A DNA stretch of 34,237 nt, from assembly GCA_001464215.1 (NCBI GenBank), contig LNEZ01000011.1, positions 1 through 34,237 on the forward strand. The letters are read 5' to 3'. The position numbers were made by a program, and so were the translations under genes. Positions 32,169 to 34,237 of this stretch are shown piece by piece; positions within the stretch are counted from its first letter, which is position 1; the number at the start of each line of letters is the position of its first letter. This DNA is from Rhizobiales bacterium Ga0077548. Lineage in GTDB: Bacteria; Pseudomonadota; Alphaproteobacteria; Rhizobiales; Xanthobacteraceae. The notes under the pieces were generated by a model. It was given only the letters and a program-made list of their open reading frames with translations, searched no databases and was not told the DNA's origin.

Positions 32169-33632
32169 TCAACGTTCGCGGAGCGCGGTCTCTTTGGCTT
32201 TGACGATCGGCTTCAGGATGTATTGAAGCACGCTCTTCGAGCCGGTGATGACGTCGACGGTTGCGATCATGCCCGGCAGGATCGGCAGCAACTCGCCACG
32301 GCTGCGGAGAGCGGACTCTTTGGTCTGCACCATGACGGTATAATAGGTTTCCTTGGTATTCGGATCGGTGATGCTGTCTGGCGAAACGTTGGTAACAGAG
32401 CCGTTCAGCGAGCCGTAGATCGAAAAATCGTAGGCTGTCAGACGCACGATCGCCGGCTGCCCGACATGAATGAAAGCGATATCGCTCGGCTTCACCTTTA
32501 CTTCGATCAGGAGCGCATCTTCCAGCGGCACGATTTCGGCAATGACTTCGCCGGCGCGCACAACGCCGCCGACTGTCGTGAAATTGATGCGATTGACGAT
32601 TCCATCCACCGGCGAGCGGACGTCGGTCCGCACCACGCGGTCTTTTGCGCCCTTGAGCGACTGATCGACCACGTTCAATTCGCCGAGCCGCGCATTGAGA
32701 TCCTGTTGTGCGGTCTGGCGGAAATTCAATTTGTGATCTTCAAGCTGGCGCTCGGCTTCCTGGATAGCCGCCTCGAGACGCGGAATGGCGAGGTTCCCAG
32801 ATTTCAACTGGCCGTTGAGATCGGACATTTCGCGCTGCAGGCGCAGGATGTCGGTTTCCGGCACGACCTTCTGCACCGCGAGCGGCGCTTTGATATCGTA
32901 TTCACGCTTGGCGATGCTGAGATTCTCCGTGTAGCGGTCGACATTCGCCTTGAGTTCATTCAACTCGATGCGGCGCTGCTGCAATCTTTCGTTCAGAATC
33001 CCGGCCTGGTTGTCGAAATTCGTTTTGCGAACCTGATGCAGCCGCAATTCGCTGCTGACCACCTCGGCTGCCGCCTTCGTGAGATCTTCCGGGAATTCGA
33101 GCACGCGGGCATCGGTTGCCCCGACTTCGAACTGAAGCCGGATAACCTGTGCGCGAAGCGTGTGCCGCTTGGCGTCGAGCTCGCCCATGCTCGAGGAAAA
33201 GCCGGTATCGTCGAGGCGGACCAGAAGCTGACCCTTCACCACCGACTGTCCCTGGCGGATGAAGATTTCCTTCGCGATGCCGCCTTCGAGACTCTGGATC
33301 ACCTGCATCTTCGACGACGGCACCACTTTGCCCTCGCCGCGCGACACTTCGTCGATCTTCGCGATGAAGGCCCACACGATGGCGGCCAACAACAGGCCGA
33401 GCAGCGCCACGCCGATATGGGAATGAACCCGGAATTTATCGTCGTAATAATCTTCGAGCTTGTCGGCGCCGATGAAGAATCGGTCGAATTTGCGCGAGGC
33501 TTCGTCCTTCAATTCTTCAAAGCGCGTTCTTTCTTGCGGCGGCGCGTTCGGGTCCGGCTGCTGCGGCCTGCGGAATTCTTCCGGGTCGAACTCGTTCGGA
33601 TCGTTCCGCTTTCCAAGAAGGGGCATATTCAT
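32169..33632 (-). CDS. HlyD/LapC-family type I secretion adaptor (membrane fusion protein)
   Basis: A 487-aa inner-membrane-anchored periplasmic adaptor that links the ABC exporter to the TolC channel. A long polar, Pro-rich cytoplasmic lead (1-70) precedes one membrane helix (about 73-91), then the first lipoyl half (GEGKVVPSSKMQVIQSLEGG, then IFIRQGQSVVKGQLLVRLDD). A long coiled-coil hairpin (about 160-320), the second lipoyl half and the conserved end IEVKVKPSDIAFIHVGQPAIVRL follow. It starts 11 bp after the exporter ATPase gene stop, so the two are one operon. Confidence 0.93.
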   Translation of the reverse strand: MNMPLLGKRNDPNEFDPEEFRRPQQPDPNAPPQERTRFEELKDEASRKFDRFFIGADKLEDYYDDKFRVHSHIGVALLGLLLAAIVWAFIAKIDEVSRGEGKVVPSSKMQVIQSLEGGIAKEIFIRQGQSVVKGQLLVRLDDTGFSSSMGELDAKRHTLRAQVIRLQFEVGATDARVLEFPEDLTKAAAEVVSSELRLHQVRKTNFDNQAGILNERLQQRRIELNELKANVDRYTENLSIAKREYDIKAPLAVQKVVPETDILRLQREMSDLNGQLKSGNLAIPRLEAAIQEAERQLEDHKLNFRQTAQQDLNARLGELNVVDQSLKGAKDRVVRTDVRSPVDGIVNRINFTTVGGVVRAGEVIAEIVPLEDALLIEVKVKPSDIAFIHVGQPAIVRLTAYDFSIYGSLNGSVTNVSPDSITDPNTKETYYTVMVQTKESALRSRGELLPILPGMIATVDVITGSKSVLQYILKPIVKAKETALRER

Positions 33633-33643
33633 CTGCGCACCAC

Positions 33644-34237
33644 TTAAGCCGGTTTGCCGGTGAGCTTCGCGAGCACAGCATCGCGCGGGCCGTCCATGAC
33701 GACCCGGCCGCGCTCTACGACGATCAGGCGGTTTACGATTTTCAGGATTTCGTTCCGGTGCGTGGTCACGATTAGCGTCTGCTTGCTGCCGAGACTGTTC
33801 TGGAGGTTCTGCACGAAAATGCGCTCGGAGAGCTGATCCATGTCGCTCGTAGGCTCGTCGAGGAACAACACGCGCGGCTTCACCAGCAGCGCACGCGCCA
33901 TGATTACTGCTTTGCGCTGCCCGCTCGAAAGCAGACGCCCGCCCTCACCAACCGGCATATCGAGACCGCGGGGATGCAGATTCGTAAAGTCGAGTACGCC
34001 AGCGATCCGCGCGGGCTCGATCAACGCATCTTCGGTCACGTTATGCAGGCCGAAGCGAATGTTATCGCGCACGGTGCCGTGAAACAGGATCGAATCCTGG
34101 CTGACGAAGCCGACCTGCTTGCGAAGGTTGTGCGGTGTGAACTGTTTTACGTCGATACCGCCGAACAGCACGAGGCCCGATTCCGGCGTGTAGAACTGCA
34201 CCATCAGGCGGCCGATCGTGGTCTTGCCACAACCGAC
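33644..34237 (-). CDS. Type I secretion ABC permease/ATPase (LapB/PrtD-like), C-terminal part
   Basis: The window ends inside this gene; 197 residues of the nucleotide-binding domain are present. Walker A appears at the very edge (GCGKTTIGRLM), Q-loop in VGFVSQDSILF, signature LLSSGQRKAV (variant of LSGGQ), Walker B VLFLDEPTSDMD and H-loop TTHR. The sequence fits exporters for RTX-type adhesins or proteases. Pairing with LapG and HlyD favours an adhesin exporter. An ATG at 34204 is internal and not the start. Confidence 0.9.
   Translation of the reverse strand, partial: VGCGKTTIGRLMVQFYTPESGLVLFGGIDVKQFTPHNLRKQVGFVSQDSILFHGTVRDNIRFGLHNVTEDALIEPARIAGVLDFTNLHPRGLDMPVGEGGRLLSSGQRKAVIMARALLVKPRVLFLDEPTSDMDQLSERIFVQNLQNSLGSKQTLIVTTHRNEILKIVNRLIVVERGRVVMDGPRDAVLAKLTGKPA

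Noticed and set aside
32076-33647. 523-aa plus-strand open frame
   Set aside because: Lies opposite the HlyD-type gene, which has clear family motifs; codon pattern is that of a complementary-strand shadow.
1-34237. tRNA, rRNA, CRISPR array, insertion sequence or prophage
   Set aside because: No cloverleaf, repeat-spacer pattern, transposase or integrase was seen by reading the sequence.

Overview
The window looks like chromosomal DNA of a GC-rich alphaproteobacterium, most likely Hyphomicrobiales (Bradyrhizobium/Nitrobacteraceae- or Xanthobacteraceae-like). The basis is the gene content: a NasS/NasT-controlled assimilatory nitrate operon of rhizobial type, DUF2336 and PilZ proteins, a CtrA-type box, and a Caulobacter-like xylonate dehydratase. 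There are 20 intact full-length genes, 2 full-length but broken genes, and 2 genes cut by the window edges. I saw no rRNA, tRNA, CRISPR array, insertion sequence or phage gene.

Region 1 (1-8857) is a sugar or sugar-acid island. A minus-strand ABC importer operon (ATPase, Tat-type binding protein, two permeases, the second cut by the window start) diverges from a LacI-family regulator. Downstream of the regulator, on the plus strand, are a XylD-type aldonate dehydratase and three SDR dehydrogenases. One 13-bp operator-like sequence (TGGTAGCGCTGTC) occurs exactly twice, once in the divergent intergenic region and once directly before the dehydratase. This suggests that the regulator controls both arms. 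The dehydratase reading frame is broken by a 1-nt deletion at its conserved GGSTN motif.

Region 2 (8858-14913) holds an orphan HerA-type ATPase and a likely cyclic-di-GMP set on the minus strand: a DUF2336 protein, a PilZ protein and a GAF/PAS-GGDEF-EAL protein. A full CtrA consensus (TTAA-N7-TTAAC) lies upstream of the GGDEF-EAL gene.

Region 3 (14914-28753, minus strand) is a complete nitrate assimilation cluster, in transcription order: nasT, nasS, nrtA, nrtB, nrtC/D, a NAD(P)H/FAD electron-transfer protein, NirA-type nitrite reductase, a CysJ-like flavoprotein, NasA-type nitrate reductase, and cysG (siroheme). Sigma-54 -24/-12 elements precede nasT and nrtA. The nrtA leader can fold into a U-tailed terminator overlapping a mutually exclusive hairpin, as expected for NasT antitermination. 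nrtA itself carries an out-of-frame deletion of about 34 nt, so nitrate uptake through this transporter is probably lost while the reductases remain intact.

Region 4 (28754-34237) has a small two-helix membrane protein, a TolC-type outer-membrane protein, a LapG-type periplasmic cysteine protease, an HlyD/LapC-type adaptor and the end of a LapB-type ABC exporter. This is the export and release machinery for a large surface adhesin. The adhesin itself and LapD are not in the window.
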